64,000 bases of DNA from the NCBI RefSeq assembly GCF_003332305.1, contig NZ_QOIO01000021.1:39699-103698 (forward strand), given 5' to 3'. This stretch comes from Microvirga aerophila. GTDB taxonomy: Bacteria; Pseudomonadota; Alphaproteobacteria; Rhizobiales; Beijerinckiaceae. The translations under genes and the position numbers were made by a program. Positions 10,304 through 19,758 of this stretch are shown piece by piece. Within the stretch, counting starts at the first letter, position 1; the number at the start of each line of letters is the position of its first letter. The notes under the pieces are model-generated. The model was not told the DNA's origin and ran no database searches. It worked only from the letters and a program-made list of their open reading frames with translations.

Positions 10304-11200
10304 TCACCCCAAGCTCCGTCCAGCCTCCCAGCCCAGGATGGCCTGCTTGCGGGTAATCCCCCAATGGTAGCCCGTGAGGGCGCCCGAGCGTCCCAATACC
10401 CGGTGGCAGGGGACCACGAAGGAGACCGGGTTCTTGCCCACCGCCGCACCCACCGCCCGACAGGCGGAGGGCTTGCCGATATGGCCGGCGATGTCGGAGT
10501 AGGTGGTGGCGCGGCCAAGCGGGATGCGCAGCAGGGTCTGCCAGACCCGGATCTCGAAATCGGTGCCGATCAGCACCACCCGCAGGGGCTGCTCCGCCTG
10601 CCACTGGGTGGGATTGAAGATCCGGCGAGCCAGGGGCGCGGTTGAGGCCGTGTCCTCGATATATTCCGCTCGGGGCCAGCGGCGCCTCATGTCGGCGAGC
10701 GCCGATTCCCGGTCGCCCTCGTCCACAAAGCCGAGACCGGCCAAACCGCGCTCGGTGGCGACCAGGATCGCCTCCCCGAACGGCGAGGGGTGGAAGCCGA
10801 AGCGCATGGTGAGGCCCAAGCCACCCGCCTTGTAGTCGCCGGGCGTCATGGCCTCGTGGGTGACGAAAAGGTCGTGGAGGCGCGCCGGGCCCGACAGGCC
10901 CACCTCGTAGGTGGCGTCGAGCACGCTGGCCGAGGAGGCGAGCAGCACCTTGGCGTTGTCCAGGGTGATGGCCTGGAGAAAGGCCTTGGGGCTCAGGCCC
11001 GACCAGCGCCGGAAGAGATGGTGCACATGGGTGGTGGACAGCCCCACATGGTCGGCGATGGCCTCCAGGGACGGCTGCTCGCGCCAGCGCTCGGAGATGA
11101 ACGCGATGATGCGGCGCACGCGCTCGTAATCGGCCTGGGGGCCGTCCGGCAGGTCGATGGCCGAGGGTTCGATGGTGATGTCGCGTAAGGTATCGAGCAT
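10304..11200 (-). CDS. AraC-type regulator / O6-alkylguanine-DNA methyltransferase fusion
   Basis: 298 residues. The N-terminal half (about 30-120) is an AraC HTH domain (ISERWREQPSLEAIADHVG...THVHHLFRRWSGLSPKAF). The C-terminal half (about 130-295) is an Ogt-type suicide methyltransferase with the acceptor cysteine in VPCHRVLG and the downstream GYHWG motif. It lacks the N-terminal Ada zinc domain whose Cys accepts methyl phosphotriester groups, so the classic Ada switch cannot operate in the same way. It repairs O6-methylguanine, and may still regulate genes. Annotated elsewhere as 'bifunctional Ada' or 'Ogt with HTH'. Single gene, with its own terminator. Confidence 0.9.
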   Translation of the reverse strand: MLDTLRDITIEPSAIDLPDGPQADYERVRRIIAFISERWREQPSLEAIADHVGLSTTHVHHLFRRWSGLSPKAFLQAITLDNAKVLLASSASVLDATYEVGLSGPARLHDLFVTHEAMTPGDYKAGGLGLTMRFGFHPSPFGEAILVATERGLAGLGFVDEGDRESALADMRRRWPRAEYIEDTASTAPLARRIFNPTQWQAEQPLRVVLIGTDFEIRVWQTLLRIPLGRATTYSDIAGHIGKPSACRAVGAAVGKNPVSFVVPCHRVLGRSGALTGYHWGITRKQAILGWEAGRSLG

Positions 11201-11299
11201 GGCGTTATCCTCTTATGCTCATCCTAGCGACTGGGCTGGGAAGCGACACCCGTTTCCTGTGACGGGGTTTCTTTCTGTGGAGAAGATCGCCGTAGCGCG

Positions 11300-11809
11300 T
11301 CAGTAGCCCCGCTTCACGTCCGCCAACGCCCGTCCGAGAGCCTCGGCCAGGCTCTCCCGCTCCGGCGGAGACAGATCATGGGCGAAGACCACGTGTTCGC
11401 CCCGGGACGTGAGGGCGAGTTCCCGGAGGCCGAATTCGTCGTCCTCCTGGCGGTCGACCCGGGTCCACAAGGGATTGAAGCGCCATTCCCGCACCTCGCC
11501 CCGGTGGGTGACCTTCTGGAGAAGGAGCCTGATCGGGGTGAGCTCCAAAAGCTCGAAGGACTGGCCCTGCCGGTAGTTGATGCGAAATGCGATGTAGAGG
11601 CCGAGAAAATCGAGGCCGAAGAACCCCGCCACCGGCCAGAAACCGAGGATCACGAAAGGGAGGCTGGCCACAATGGACAGGAGGCACAGCAGCCCCATGA
11701 GGATCTTGAAGCCCTGTGGCGACAGCGAGCGGTGCGGGCGGATGACGGCCGAGAAAACCGGCTCCTCGAACCGCTCCGATCCGCCGAATGGTGCTTTGCC
11801 GCTCTCCAT
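11300..11809 (-). CDS. DUF2244 inner-membrane protein
   Basis: 169 residues from ATG 11809. Two adjacent hydrophobic segments at about 35-55 and 58-78 (ILMGLLCLLSIVASLPFVILGF, split here only for description, and VAGFFGLDFLGLYIAF) followed by a soluble domain with the conserved ELTPIRLLLQ...EWRFNPLWTRV pattern of DUF2244, an alphaproteobacterial family often linked to cytochrome oxidase or nth neighbourhoods. Divergent from nth, with only 20 bases between the two start codons, so promoters must overlap the coding ends or the starts are shifted. Function unknown. Confidence 0.85.
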   Translation of the reverse strand: MESGKAPFGGSERFEEPVFSAVIRPHRSLSPQGFKILMGLLCLLSIVASLPFVILGFWPVAGFFGLDFLGLYIAFRINYRQGQSFELLELTPIRLLLQKVTHRGEVREWRFNPLWTRVDRQEDDEFGLRELALTSRGEHVVFAHDLSPPERESLAEALGRALADVKRGY

Positions 11810-11829
11810 GCTCCAGTTATAACGCAGCC

Positions 11830-12591
11830 ATGCCCGATCTGAAGCGGTCACCCCGCCGCATTTCCAAGCCCAAAGCTTCCGAGCCGAAAGCCAAGCTCGT
11901 CGCGCCGCTGAAAGCCGCCGTGAAGATGCCGCGTGTCCGCGCCCCGAAGCCGGTGGACCGGGCCACCATGGTGGAGATCTTCCGCCGCTTTCACGAAGCC
12001 ATGCCGGAACCCACAGGCGAGCTGGAGTATAGCAACCCCTACACGCTCCTGGTGGCGGTGGCCCTTTCGGCACAGGCGACCGATGTGGGCGTCAACAAGG
12101 CGACCCGCAATCTCTTTCCCGTGGCCGATACGCCGGAAAAGATGCTGGCGCTGGGCGAGGAAGGGCTGCGTCAGAACATCAAGACCCTGAACTTCTTCAA
12201 CACCAAGGCCCGGAACGTGATCGCGTTCTCGCGCCGCCTCGTGGAGGAGTTCAATGGCGCAGTGCCGAATTCGTTCGAGATTTTGGAAACGTTTCCGGGG
12301 GTGGGCCGCAAGACCGCGAGCGTCGTGGTTAACATCGCGTTCGGAGATCCGCGCATCGCGGTCGACACGCATATCTTCCGGGTCACCAACCGCATCCCGC
12401 TCGCCGTCACCAAGACACCGCTCGACACGCAAGTCGCCCTCGAGGCGATCATGCCGGACGAGTACCGGCTCCACGCGCACCATTGGCTGATCCTGCACGG
12501 CCGCTACGTGTGCAAGGCGCGCAAGCCCGAGTGCTGGCGCTGCCCGATCATTGACCTGTGCCGCTACCCGGACAAGACGCCGGCGCCGTGA
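11830..12591 (+). CDS. nth: Endonuclease III (DNA glycosylase/AP lyase)
   Basis: Base-excision repair enzyme for oxidised pyrimidines. 253 residues: a basic 40-residue N-terminal tail, then the HhH-GPD fold. The helix-hairpin-helix with catalytic Lys reads FPGVGRKTASVV, the catalytic Asp is in AVDTHIFRV, and the C-terminal 4Fe-4S loop is C-x6-C-x2-C-x5-C (CKARKPECWRCPIIDLC). The basic N-terminal tail is longer than in E. coli Nth (211 aa), common in alphaproteobacteria; internal ATG 11926 or 11968 would trim it. Confidence 0.97.
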   Translation: MPDLKRSPRRISKPKASEPKAKLVAPLKAAVKMPRVRAPKPVDRATMVEIFRRFHEAMPEPTGELEYSNPYTLLVAVALSAQATDVGVNKATRNLFPVADTPEKMLALGEEGLRQNIKTLNFFNTKARNVIAFSRRLVEEFNGAVPNSFEILETFPGVGRKTASVVVNIAFGDPRIAVDTHIFRVTNRIPLAVTKTPLDTQVALEAIMPDEYRLHAHHWLILHGRYVCKARKPECWRCPIIDLCRYPDKTPAP

Positions 12592-12604
12592 GCCGGCGCG
12601 TCCG

Positions 12605-12850
12605 CTAACGTCTGAGGCAGCTTTCCTGGCCTCTCTGGCAGGCGATGCCGGGGGTCGAGCAGGCCAGCCCCTGAGGCGTGCGGGAGCAGACGACGCAGCC
12701 GTCCGTCCATTCGGCGCAAGTCTGATCCGGAGTGAAGCGCTGCGTTGTGGGCACATCCCCCATGACGCCTGCAAGCGTGGCGAGGGTCGTGGCCACAAGG
12801 GCAATCAAGATGGCGAGAATGACCGCTATGGCGTCGTTTTGCGGGTGCAT
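12605..12850 (-). CDS. Small Cys-rich membrane-anchored protein, hypothetical
   Basis: 81 residues: an N-terminal hydrophobic helix (about 8-28, AVILAILIALVATTLATLAG) followed by a short exported domain with six cysteines (TCAEW, GCVVC, LACST, IACQR, ESCLRR). The even number and spacing suggest three disulfides outside the membrane. It lies five bases downstream of uppP on the same strand, so it is probably cotranscribed with it. I do not recognise a family; coding status is supported by the helix-plus-Cys architecture and tight spacing only. Confidence 0.6.
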   Translation of the reverse strand: MHPQNDAIAVILAILIALVATTLATLAGVMGDVPTTQRFTPDQTCAEWTDGCVVCSRTPQGLACSTPGIACQRGQESCLRR

Positions 12851-12854
12851 GACC

Positions 12855-13652
12855 TCACCCGAAAACGATCAGACCCGCGAGTCCCGCGGCTCCGAGGACG
12901 ATCCGCCACAGGGCAAACGGCGTGAAGCCATGGCGGGAGACATAGTCCAGCAGCACTTTCACCACCACGAGCGCCGACAGGAAGGCCGCCACGAAGCCCG
13001 CCGCGATGACGGTCATGTCGTCCGCCGACAGGTTCTTGTAGTTCTTGAGAAGATCGTACGCGAAGGCGCCCGTCATGGTGGGCATGGCGAGGAAGAACGA
13101 GAATTCCGCGGCCGCCCGCTTGTCCGCCCCCATCAGCATCGCGCCCACGATGGTGGCTCCCGAGCGCGATACGCCCGGCACCATGGCGACGCACTGGATG
13201 AGGCCGATCTTGAGATACATCGGCAACGGGAACTTGGTGGCGTCCGTGTGCCTCGGCACAAGCGGCAGCCCGTCGACCATCAGGAGCACGAAGCCGCCCC
13301 CGATCAACGTCATGCAGACGATCCAGGGGTCGAACAGCACTTCCTTGATGAAGCCGTGCAGTACGGCGCCGATGAGGGCCGCAGGCAGGAACGCGATGAG
13401 GACGCCGATCACGAAGCGCCGCGCGGCCGGATCCGTGGGCAACGCCTTGGCGATGGCCCAGAGCCGGTTGAAATAGACCGACAGGATGGCCAGGATCGCG
13501 CCGAGCTGGATCAGGACCTCGAAGGTCTTGCCGGTGGACTCAAACCCCAGGAAATGGCCGATCAGCAGGAGATGGCCCGTCGAGGAAACCGGCAGGAACT
13601 CGGTCAAGCCTTCGATGAGGCCCAGGAACAGGGCCTCGACAATTTGCAGCAT
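12855..13652 (-). CDS. uppP: Undecaprenyl-diphosphatase (BacA/UppP)
   Basis: Integral membrane phosphatase that recycles undecaprenyl pyrophosphate for peptidoglycan and other cell-wall polymers; overproduction gives bacitracin tolerance. 265 residues, as in the family. The two signature motifs are visible: [14 protein letters not shown] near residue 17 and [10 protein letters not shown] near 170, with about eight hydrophobic segments. ATG 13652 ([11 protein letters not shown]) fits the family N-terminus; the 18-residue extension to 13706 is not hydrophobic and was dropped. Confidence 0.97.
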   Translation of the reverse strand: MLQIVEALFLGLIEGLTEFLPVSSTGHLLLIGHFLGFESTGKTFEVLIQLGAILAILSVYFNRLWAIAKALPTDPAARRFVIGVLIAFLPAALIGAVLHGFIKEVLFDPWIVCMTLIGGGFVLLMVDGLPLVPRHTDATKFPLPMYLKIGLIQCVAMVPGVSRSGATIVGAMLMGADKRAAAEFSFFLAMPTMTGAFAYDLLKNYKNLSADDMTVIAAGFVAAFLSALVVVKVLLDYVSRHGFTPFALWRIVLGAAGLAGLIVFG

Positions 13653-13829
13653 CGTTGAAAATCCTAAAGCGGGCGCCAGATGGTCGGGCGTTCCCGGATC
13701 TGTCAAGCACGCCTTGCGCTTCTATTCTGGCGTACTTGCGTCCAGGACATGAGATTCACCAAAATTCCTTACCGACCCTTAACGAGACGCGGCCTTATTC
13801 TGGCCGCCTGTTTCGCGTCTGAACCGCTG

Positions 13830-14522
13830 ATGGCCATCCTTCACTCTTATCCCTTTTGCCCGCAATCGCGGTTCGCTCGTTTGGTCCTGGCGGAGCTGGG
13901 CGTCGAGCCGTCCGTGGTGGAGGAGAAGCCCTGGGAGCGGCGGCTGCCCTTCCTGGAAATCAATCCAGGGGGCAATCTCCCGCTCTTCATCGACGATGAC
14001 GGCCTGGCGGTGCCGGGAGCGCTCATCATCGCCGAGTATATGGACGACACCCGCGGCGATACGCTCCGGGACCGGCGCTTCCTGCCTCGGGACATCGCAG
14101 AGCGGGTGGAGGTGCGCCGGCTGCTCGACTGGTTCCTGGTGAAATTCCACGCCGAGGTGTCGGATTATCTTGCCACAGAAAAGATCTATAAGCGGTTCAT
14201 GCCCACCGAACTCGGCGGCGGTTCGCCGGATATGGGCGCGATTCGCGCTGCGCGAACCAATGTGCGATACCATCTGAAGTATATCGGATACCTGATTGCG
14301 ACACGGAATTGGCTCGCGGGCGACCGGATGACCTATGCGGATCTGGCGGCGGCGGCCCATCTCTCCGTGGTGGATTATCTCGGCGACGTGCCATGGGACG
14401 AGAACGAAACAGCGAAGCATTGGTACGCCAGGATCAAATCCCGGCCGTCCTTTCGCGCGCTCCTGGCAGAGCGGGTGCCGGGCATGGCTCCGGCGGAGCA
14501 CTACGACAACCTGGACTTTTAG
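13830..14522 (+). CDS. fzlA: GST-fold division protein, FzlA-like
   Basis: 230 residues with a thioredoxin-like N-terminal domain ([21 protein letters not shown]) and an all-helical GST C-domain, ending in the conserved HYDNLDF tail. Length, the SRFARLVL segment, the [12 protein letters not shown] block and the C-terminal tail match FzlA, the alphaproteobacterial FtsZ-binding protein that helps activate FtsW/FtsI during division. A generic glutathione S-transferase is the alternative. The stop overlaps the beginning of the queG homology region, so the two form an operon. Confidence 0.8.
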   Translation: MAILHSYPFCPQSRFARLVLAELGVEPSVVEEKPWERRLPFLEINPGGNLPLFIDDDGLAVPGALIIAEYMDDTRGDTLRDRRFLPRDIAERVEVRRLLDWFLVKFHAEVSDYLATEKIYKRFMPTELGGGSPDMGAIRAARTNVRYHLKYIGYLIATRNWLAGDRMTYADLAAAAHLSVVDYLGDVPWDENETAKHWYARIKSRPSFRALLAERVPGMAPAEHYDNLDF

Positions 14523-15670
14523 ACGGCGAGGCGCTGAAGCGCGCCTTTACGGCCCGGGCTGAGGCGCTTGGCTTCGACGTGGTGCGGATCGCCCGGCCGG
14601 ACGCGATCCCGCTCGCGCCTGAACGCCTCCAGGCCTGGCTGGCAGAGGGCTATCATGGCTCCATGGACTGGATGGCCGAGACGGCGGAGCGCCGGGCCGA
14701 CCCTCAGGCGCTCTGGCCCGAGGTGCGCAGCGTCATCCTGCTCGGGCTCAATTACGGCCCCGTGGACGACCCGCTCGCAACCCTCGGCCAGAAGGACCGG
14801 GCCTCGATCTCGGTCTACGCCCGCAACCGCGATTACCATGACGTGATCAAGGGCAAGCTGAAGGAGGCCGCGGGCTTCCTGGCGTCCCGAGCCTCGTCCG
14901 ACGTGAAGGTGTTCGTGGACACGGCCCCGGTCATGGAGAAGCCCCTGGCGGAGGCCGCAGGCCTCGGCTGGCAGGGCAAGCACACGGTCATCGTCTCCCG
15001 CGAGTTCGGGAACTGGCTCTTCCTCGGGGCGATCTTCACGACAGCGGAGCTGCCGGCGGACGCGCCGGAGCGGGACCATTGCGGCTCCTGCCGCCGCTGC
15101 CTCGACGTGTGCCCCACCAAGGCCTTCCCGGCTCCGTATCAGCTCGATGCCCGGCGCTGCATCTCGTACCTGACCATCGAGCACAAGGGGCATATCCCGG
15201 CGGATCTGCGGGAGGGAGTCGGCAACCGGGTCTTCGGCTGCGACGATTGCCTGGCGGTCTGCCCCTGGAACAAGTTCGCCCAGGCCGGGCGGGAGGCGCG
15301 GCTGGTGCAGCGGGACGACCTCGCGGCCCTGCCGCTGGCGGAGCTTGCCCGCCTCGACGACCCGGCTTTCCGGGTTCGGTTTGCCGGCACACCGATCAAG
15401 CGCACGGGTCGCGACCGGTTCATCCGCAACATTCTGATCGCTATCGGCAATTCGGGCGATCCCGCCCTGGCCGGGGAGGCCGTGCGCCTGCTCGACGATG
15501 CGTCGCCGCTCGTGCGGGCCATGGCCGTCTGGGCTATCGGCCGGCTGCTGCCATCCGAGACGGTTGCGGCGCATCGCAACGGCCGGTGGGAGCGCGAGGA
15601 CGATGCGGATGTGCGCGAGGAGTGGCGGCGCATCGCACCGGCCGCATCTCGCGCCGAGGCAGCCGCATGA
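14393..15670 (+). CDS. queG: Epoxyqueuosine reductase (start uncertain)
   Basis: Cobalamin-dependent iron-sulfur enzyme for the last step of queuosine synthesis in tRNA. Two ferredoxin-type clusters are visible: [12 protein letters not shown] and [12 protein letters not shown], plus a C-terminal HEAT-like repeat (about the last 60 residues). The homologous part begins near 14522 (DGEALKRAF). No ATG, GTG or TTG lies there; the nearest in-frame ATG is 14393 and TTG is 14420, both inside fzlA, and a CTG is at 14534. I give the ATG as a formal boundary; the true protein is probably about 380 residues. Overlaps the next gene as ATGA. Confidence 0.85.
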   Translation: MGRERNSEALVRQDQIPAVLSRAPGRAGAGHGSGGALRQPGLLDGEALKRAFTARAEALGFDVVRIARPDAIPLAPERLQAWLAEGYHGSMDWMAETAERRADPQALWPEVRSVILLGLNYGPVDDPLATLGQKDRASISVYARNRDYHDVIKGKLKEAAGFLASRASSDVKVFVDTAPVMEKPLAEAAGLGWQGKHTVIVSREFGNWLFLGAIFTTAELPADAPERDHCGSCRRCLDVCPTKAFPAPYQLDARRCISYLTIEHKGHIPADLREGVGNRVFGCDDCLAVCPWNKFAQAGREARLVQRDDLAALPLAELARLDDPAFRVRFAGTPIKRTGRDRFIRNILIAIGNSGDPALAGEAVRLLDDASPLVRAMAVWAIGRLLPSETVAAHRNGRWEREDDADVREEWRRIAPAASRAEAAA

Positions 15671-16548
15671 AGCTGTTCGTCTTCGGGCTCAGTTACACGG
15701 CCCAGGCCTTCATCCGGTTCAAACATGCCCAGTGGTCGCGGATCAGCGGAACGGTGCGGCATGCCGACAAGGCCAGACAATTGCAGCTCGCAGGCATTCA
15801 GGCTTACCCGTTGATGGAGGAGTTCGATGCGTCAGGTCTCGCGGCGGACATCCGCTCGGCCGATGCGCTCTTGGTCTCCGCCCCGCCCTCCAATGACGGA
15901 GACCCTTGCCTTGGCCGATTCAGGGAGATCATCGCGTCGGCCGATAACCTCCGCTGGATTGGATATCTGTCCACGACCGGAATTTACGGCGACCACGGCG
16001 GCGCCTGGATCGATGAACGAACCCCTCCGTCGCCGCAAAGCACCCGCTCGGTGGAGCGGCTTGCCGCAGAGCAGGACTGGCGGACATTCAGCCGGGACGC
16101 GGGGAAGCCCGTCCAAGTCTTTCGCCTGTCCGGCATCTATGGCCCGGGGCGCAACCCCCTGGTGAGCCTCGCCCAAGGCAAGGCCCACCGCATCGTCAAG
16201 CCTGGCCAGGTGTTCAGCCGCATTCACGTGGACGACATCGCGGCCGTCCTTTGGGCCTCGATGCAGCGGAGCCGGCAAGGCGCGGTCTACAATGTCGCCG
16301 ACGACGAGCCCGCGCCGCCTCAGGATGTGGTCACCTATGCGGCGCATCTTGCAAACGTCGCGCCACCCCCGGAAGTCCCCTATGAGACAGCTGACCTGAG
16401 CCCCATGGCCCGGAGCTTCTACGCCGAGAACAAGCGGGTCTCGAATCGCCTGATCAAGGAGGAACTGGGGGTGCGGCTCAGCTATCCTACTTACCGGGAG
16501 GGATTGCAGGCCCTCTATGAGGCTGGAGAATATGCTCCCGTGGCGTGA
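15667..16548 (+). CDS. NAD(P)-dependent SDR/epimerase-like oxidoreductase
   Basis: 293 residues of the extended/atypical SDR type. The N-terminal Rossmann loop reads [13 protein letters not shown], a degenerate GxxGxxG, and the active-site region reads [13 protein letters not shown] with Tyr; a C-terminal substrate domain follows. The family resembles the YeeZ-type nucleoside-diphosphate-sugar epimerases, reaction unknown. Coupled to queG through an ATGA overlap, so the third gene of the fzlA-queG operon. Its 3' end overlaps the convergent olsB gene by 34 bases. Confidence 0.85.
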   Translation: MKLFVFGLSYTAQAFIRFKHAQWSRISGTVRHADKARQLQLAGIQAYPLMEEFDASGLAADIRSADALLVSAPPSNDGDPCLGRFREIIASADNLRWIGYLSTTGIYGDHGGAWIDERTPPSPQSTRSVERLAAEQDWRTFSRDAGKPVQVFRLSGIYGPGRNPLVSLAQGKAHRIVKPGQVFSRIHVDDIAAVLWASMQRSRQGAVYNVADDEPAPPQDVVTYAAHLANVAPPPEVPYETADLSPMARSFYAENKRVSNRLIKEELGVRLSYPTYREGLQALYEAGEYAPVA

Positions 16549-17456
16549 CGGTTCGCGGCCGGTCCGAAGTGGTCGATGTAGCGCGGATTGATGGCCGAGA
16601 CCGGCAGGATCACGAGCACGTCCGTGGTGCCGAATTCATGGTCCACCACCGCGCCCCGGCCGAAACTGGCGCCAAGGCGCAGGTATCCCTTGATCATCGG
16701 CGGCAGGGCATGCAGAGCCGCCTTGGGATCCACCGCCGCCTTGGGCAGGAGGTCCATGGGGGTGTAGCGCTCAGGAACGGCGCTGGCCTGCCATTCCGGC
16801 GGCGCAGCGGCGTAGTGGTGCAGGAAGCTCAAGGGCAGAGCAAGCGCCCGAGGGTCGGTGCCCTCTAGGCTGGCACAGCCGATCATCACGTCGATCCGGT
16901 GGTGGAGCACGTAGGTCCAGATCCCGTGCCACAGCAATTCCACCGTGCGCTTGTTGCGATAGGGCTTGAGCACGCAGGAGCGCCCAAGCTCCAGGAAACG
17001 CAAGCTCGGATGCGTGTCGATCAGGGGAGCGATGTCGTATTCGCCCGCCGTGTAGAAGCCCAGACTTCCCTCCGCCACCTCCTGGCGCAGGAGACGATAG
17101 GTGCCGACGACCTGCGGTTCCGATCCGGTCTCGTGGTCGAGGACCAGGAGATGGTCGCAGACGGCGTCGTAGTCATCGACGTCCTGGCGCGTGAGCAGGG
17201 ACGCTCCGCGCGGAGCCGCCGACATCTCCTCGAAGAAGACCTCGAAGCGCAGCTTCTGCGCCTGCCTGATCTCCTCCGCGCCCGTAGCTAGCCGAACCTC
17301 CAGGGAGCCGATGCGGCCAAGGACCGGACCCAGGCCGCCGTGATCGCAAACCTGCCTCGGACGCTCCGGGAGGAGACCGGCCACGGTCTCATGCAGGCCG
17401 GTCCCGTCCAGGGCGCCCGGAGCCTGCGGGGCCTCGGTCAACGGAGACGAAATCAT
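16515..17456 (-). CDS. olsB: Ornithine N-acyltransferase (OlsB family)
   Basis: About 313 residues, GNAT-related. Motifs typical of OlsB are EVRLATGAEEIRQAQKLRFEVF, DDYDAVCDHLLVLD, LELGRSCVLKPYRNKRTVELLW and IGCASLEGTDP. OlsB moves a 3-hydroxyacyl chain from ACP to ornithine to give lyso-ornithine lipid, the phosphorus-free membrane lipid made under phosphate limitation; OlsA, the second acyltransferase, is not adjacent. I prefer ATG 17456, with GCGAGG upstream; ATG 17525 would add a low-complexity stretch. No Pho box was recognised upstream. Confidence 0.85.
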   Translation of the reverse strand: MISSPLTEAPQAPGALDGTGLHETVAGLLPERPRQVCDHGGLGPVLGRIGSLEVRLATGAEEIRQAQKLRFEVFFEEMSAAPRGASLLTRQDVDDYDAVCDHLLVLDHETGSEPQVVGTYRLLRQEVAEGSLGFYTAGEYDIAPLIDTHPSLRFLELGRSCVLKPYRNKRTVELLWHGIWTYVLHHRIDVMIGCASLEGTDPRALALPLSFLHHYAAAPPEWQASAVPERYTPMDLLPKAAVDPKAALHALPPMIKGYLRLGASFGRGAVVDHEFGTTDVLVILPVSAINPRYIDHFGPAANRHATGAYSPAS

Positions 17457-17600
17457 AGAAGCCTCGCTCGAACGCGTTCCTGGTCTTCTGTTGGAATTCG
17501 ATCCAACTGCCTTGCGTTGGGACATAACGCTCTTTTCGAACGGTTTCGTGACAGGAAATATCAAGGAGACGGGAGGCCTTATCAAGGATTGACCGGAGTG

Positions 17601-19138
17601 TCACGCCGCGGCCGGCCGCCTGTCCGCGTGCGCCCGGTAGGAGAGCGCCTCCGCCAGATGAATGCGCCGGACCTTCTCCTCTCCGTCGAGATCGGCGAGG
17701 GTGCGTGCGACCTTCAGGACCCGGTGGAAGCCCCGTGCCGAGAGCCGCATGGCGTTCGCCGCGTCCCGGATCAGGGACAGGCCTTCCGCATCCGGTTGCG
17801 CGACCTCCTCCAGGATAGGGGCCGGGTAGGCCGCATTGGTGGAAATGCCGTCGAGGTTGAGAGCGCCGTAGCGTTGCGCCTGCCGCTCCCGGGCTGCGGC
17901 TACCCGGGCCGCCACGTCCGCCGATCCCTCGACGAGCGGCGGCAGGATCAGGTCCGCCGCCGTGACGGCCGGCACGTCGATGACCAGGTCGATCCGGTCG
18001 AGGAGAGGGCCTGACAGCCGGGCCTGATACTGGGCGATGCAGCGCTCGTTCGGCTGGCGACGGCAGACATAGCCGGGTTCGGTCGCCTGTCCGCAGCGGC
18101 AGGGATTCATGGCGGCCACGAGCTGGAAGCGCGCCGGGTAGGTGACACGATGATTGGCCCGCGCGATGAGAATTTCCCCTGCTTCGAGGGCTGCCGCAGG
18201 GAATCGAGCACCTGGGGCTGGAACTCGGGCAACTCGTCGAGGAACAGGACGCCGTGATGGGCAAGGGAGGCTTCGCCCGGCCGGGCGTTGAGGCCCCCAC
18301 CCACCAGGGCGGCCATGGAGGCGGAGTGGTGGGGCGCGCGAAACGGGCGGCGGTTGGACAAGGCGCCGTTCGCCAATAGCCCTGCCACGGATTGGATCAT
18401 CGAGACTTCGAGCAGTTCCCGTGGCGAAAGCGGCGGCAGGATCGACGGGAGGCGCTGGGCCAGCATGGATTTGCCGGCGCCGGGCGGCCCATTCATCAGG
18501 AGGTTATGCGCGCCGGCCGCCGCGATCTCGAGCGTCCGTTTGGCGCTCTCCTGTCCCTTGATGTCGCGCAGATCCGGCAAGGAACCGGAGGCCCGCATGA
18601 TGGCGGGCTCAGGCCTAGCCATCACCTGAGTCCCCTTGAAGTGGTTGGCGAGCTGGATCAGGGATTGGGGCGCCAGGATGTCGATGTCGCGGCTCGCCCA
18701 TGCGGCTTCCGAGCCGCTGGCCTCCGGGCAGATCAGCCCATGCTGACGCTCGACGGCCGCCATGGCGGCCGGAAGGACGCCGGCCACCGGAGTGATCGAT
18801 CCGTCGAGGGCAAGTTCTCCCAACACCGTGAAACCGTTCAGGGCATCGGAAGGAATGGCTCCGATCGCCGCCATGATGCCCAGCGCGATGGGCAGGTCGT
18901 AATGGCTGCCTACCTTGGGAAGATCGGCGGGCGCGAGATTGACCGTGATCCTTTTGGCCGGCAGCGCCAGGCCCGAGGCGATCAGGGCCGAGCGGACGCG
19001 CTCACGGGACTCGGCCACCGCCTTGTCGGGAAGGCGGACGACCGCGAAGGCCACATTGCCCGGCGAGATCTGAACCTGGACATCGACCGCCCTCGCGTCG
19101 ATGCCCTCGAACGCGACCGTCGCAATACGCATCACCAT
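17601..19138 (-). pseudogene. comM: YifB/ComM-type Mg-chelatase-like ATPase, frameshifted
   Basis: Two adjacent frames make one ComM: N-terminal Lon-like domain (about 1-170), AAA domain with Walker [10 protein letters not shown] and Walker [12 protein letters not shown], then AAMNPCRCG and the C-terminal helical part. Frame one (18107-19138) breaks after LDSLRQP; frame two (17601-18119) carries on. Adding one C in the run at 18188-18190 restores [21 protein letters not shown], exactly the family sequence, giving about 508 residues. So one base is missing. ComM acts as a branch-migration helicase in natural transformation. A sequencing error in the homopolymer cannot be excluded. Confidence 0.9.
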
Positions 19139-19758
19139 TAGCTCGACCTCCGGCAGGTGCGCGACTCTAACGCGATGCGGCGCAATGGTATAGAGTTGCT
19201 AAAAATGATGTGGTGAACAATGCCGCAACCTCTGAAAAGGCCGGAACCCTGAGCCGTCCTTTGCGTTGAGTCCCACTGTCCTAGAACCACACTGCAGTGG
19301 CGACAGGGGATCGAGCCCTTTGGGGCGGGAGGAGACAAGCCATGAAGCAGGCTGGTTCATGCTTGCCCACTCATTCGCCTGCGTGGCTGCTCCGGCGGCT
19401 ATCGGGGTTGAGCACGTTCAGAGCATGATAAAAGTGAAGTCCTGCCTCCATGACACGACGCCGCGACAAATCCTCGGAGCGGCCTTCCGATCATCCCGAA
19501 TGTCCATGCTGACGAGCCGCTCCTGCCGGAAGCAGCGTTCGAGCCGTGATGAGTCCACGCCCAAGGGCGTCGCCGAACTATTCAACAGCCTGGACGAGCA
19601 GACTGCGGCGACCCAGATCGGCCGCAGGATCACCTTCGTGGCCCGGACTCGGGCACCCTCCCTGAACACGGGAGGTTTCTATCAATCCTCGGCTGGTATG
19701 TTCATCCGGCCAGACCGCGCGGAAACGGTCATGCCCATGGACGCTGAGGAGGTTCAGG
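19139..19758 (+). other. 620-base gap with possible small ORFs
   Basis: No recognisable gene. An ATG at 19342 preceded by GGGAGGAG opens a 28-codon frame ending at 19428; its stop overlaps ATG 19425 as ATGA, which opens a 114-codon frame running to 19769 and overlapping the response-regulator start. The predicted peptides are rich in Ser, Arg and Thr and match nothing I know. Two-step coupling into the regulator is suggestive of a leader, but codon use is not persuasive, so I leave it unassigned. Confidence 0.3.

Noticed and set aside
10304..11200. Full Ada protein
   Set aside because: The N-terminal zinc domain is missing, so this is an HTH-methyltransferase fusion and the gene symbol ada was withheld.
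17389..18300. Minus-strand frame of 303 codons spanning the comM 3' end and the olsB 5' end
   Set aside because: Out of frame with both genes; only a stretch near 17500 looks protein-like, and it lies where the olsB upstream start is doubtful. No family matched.
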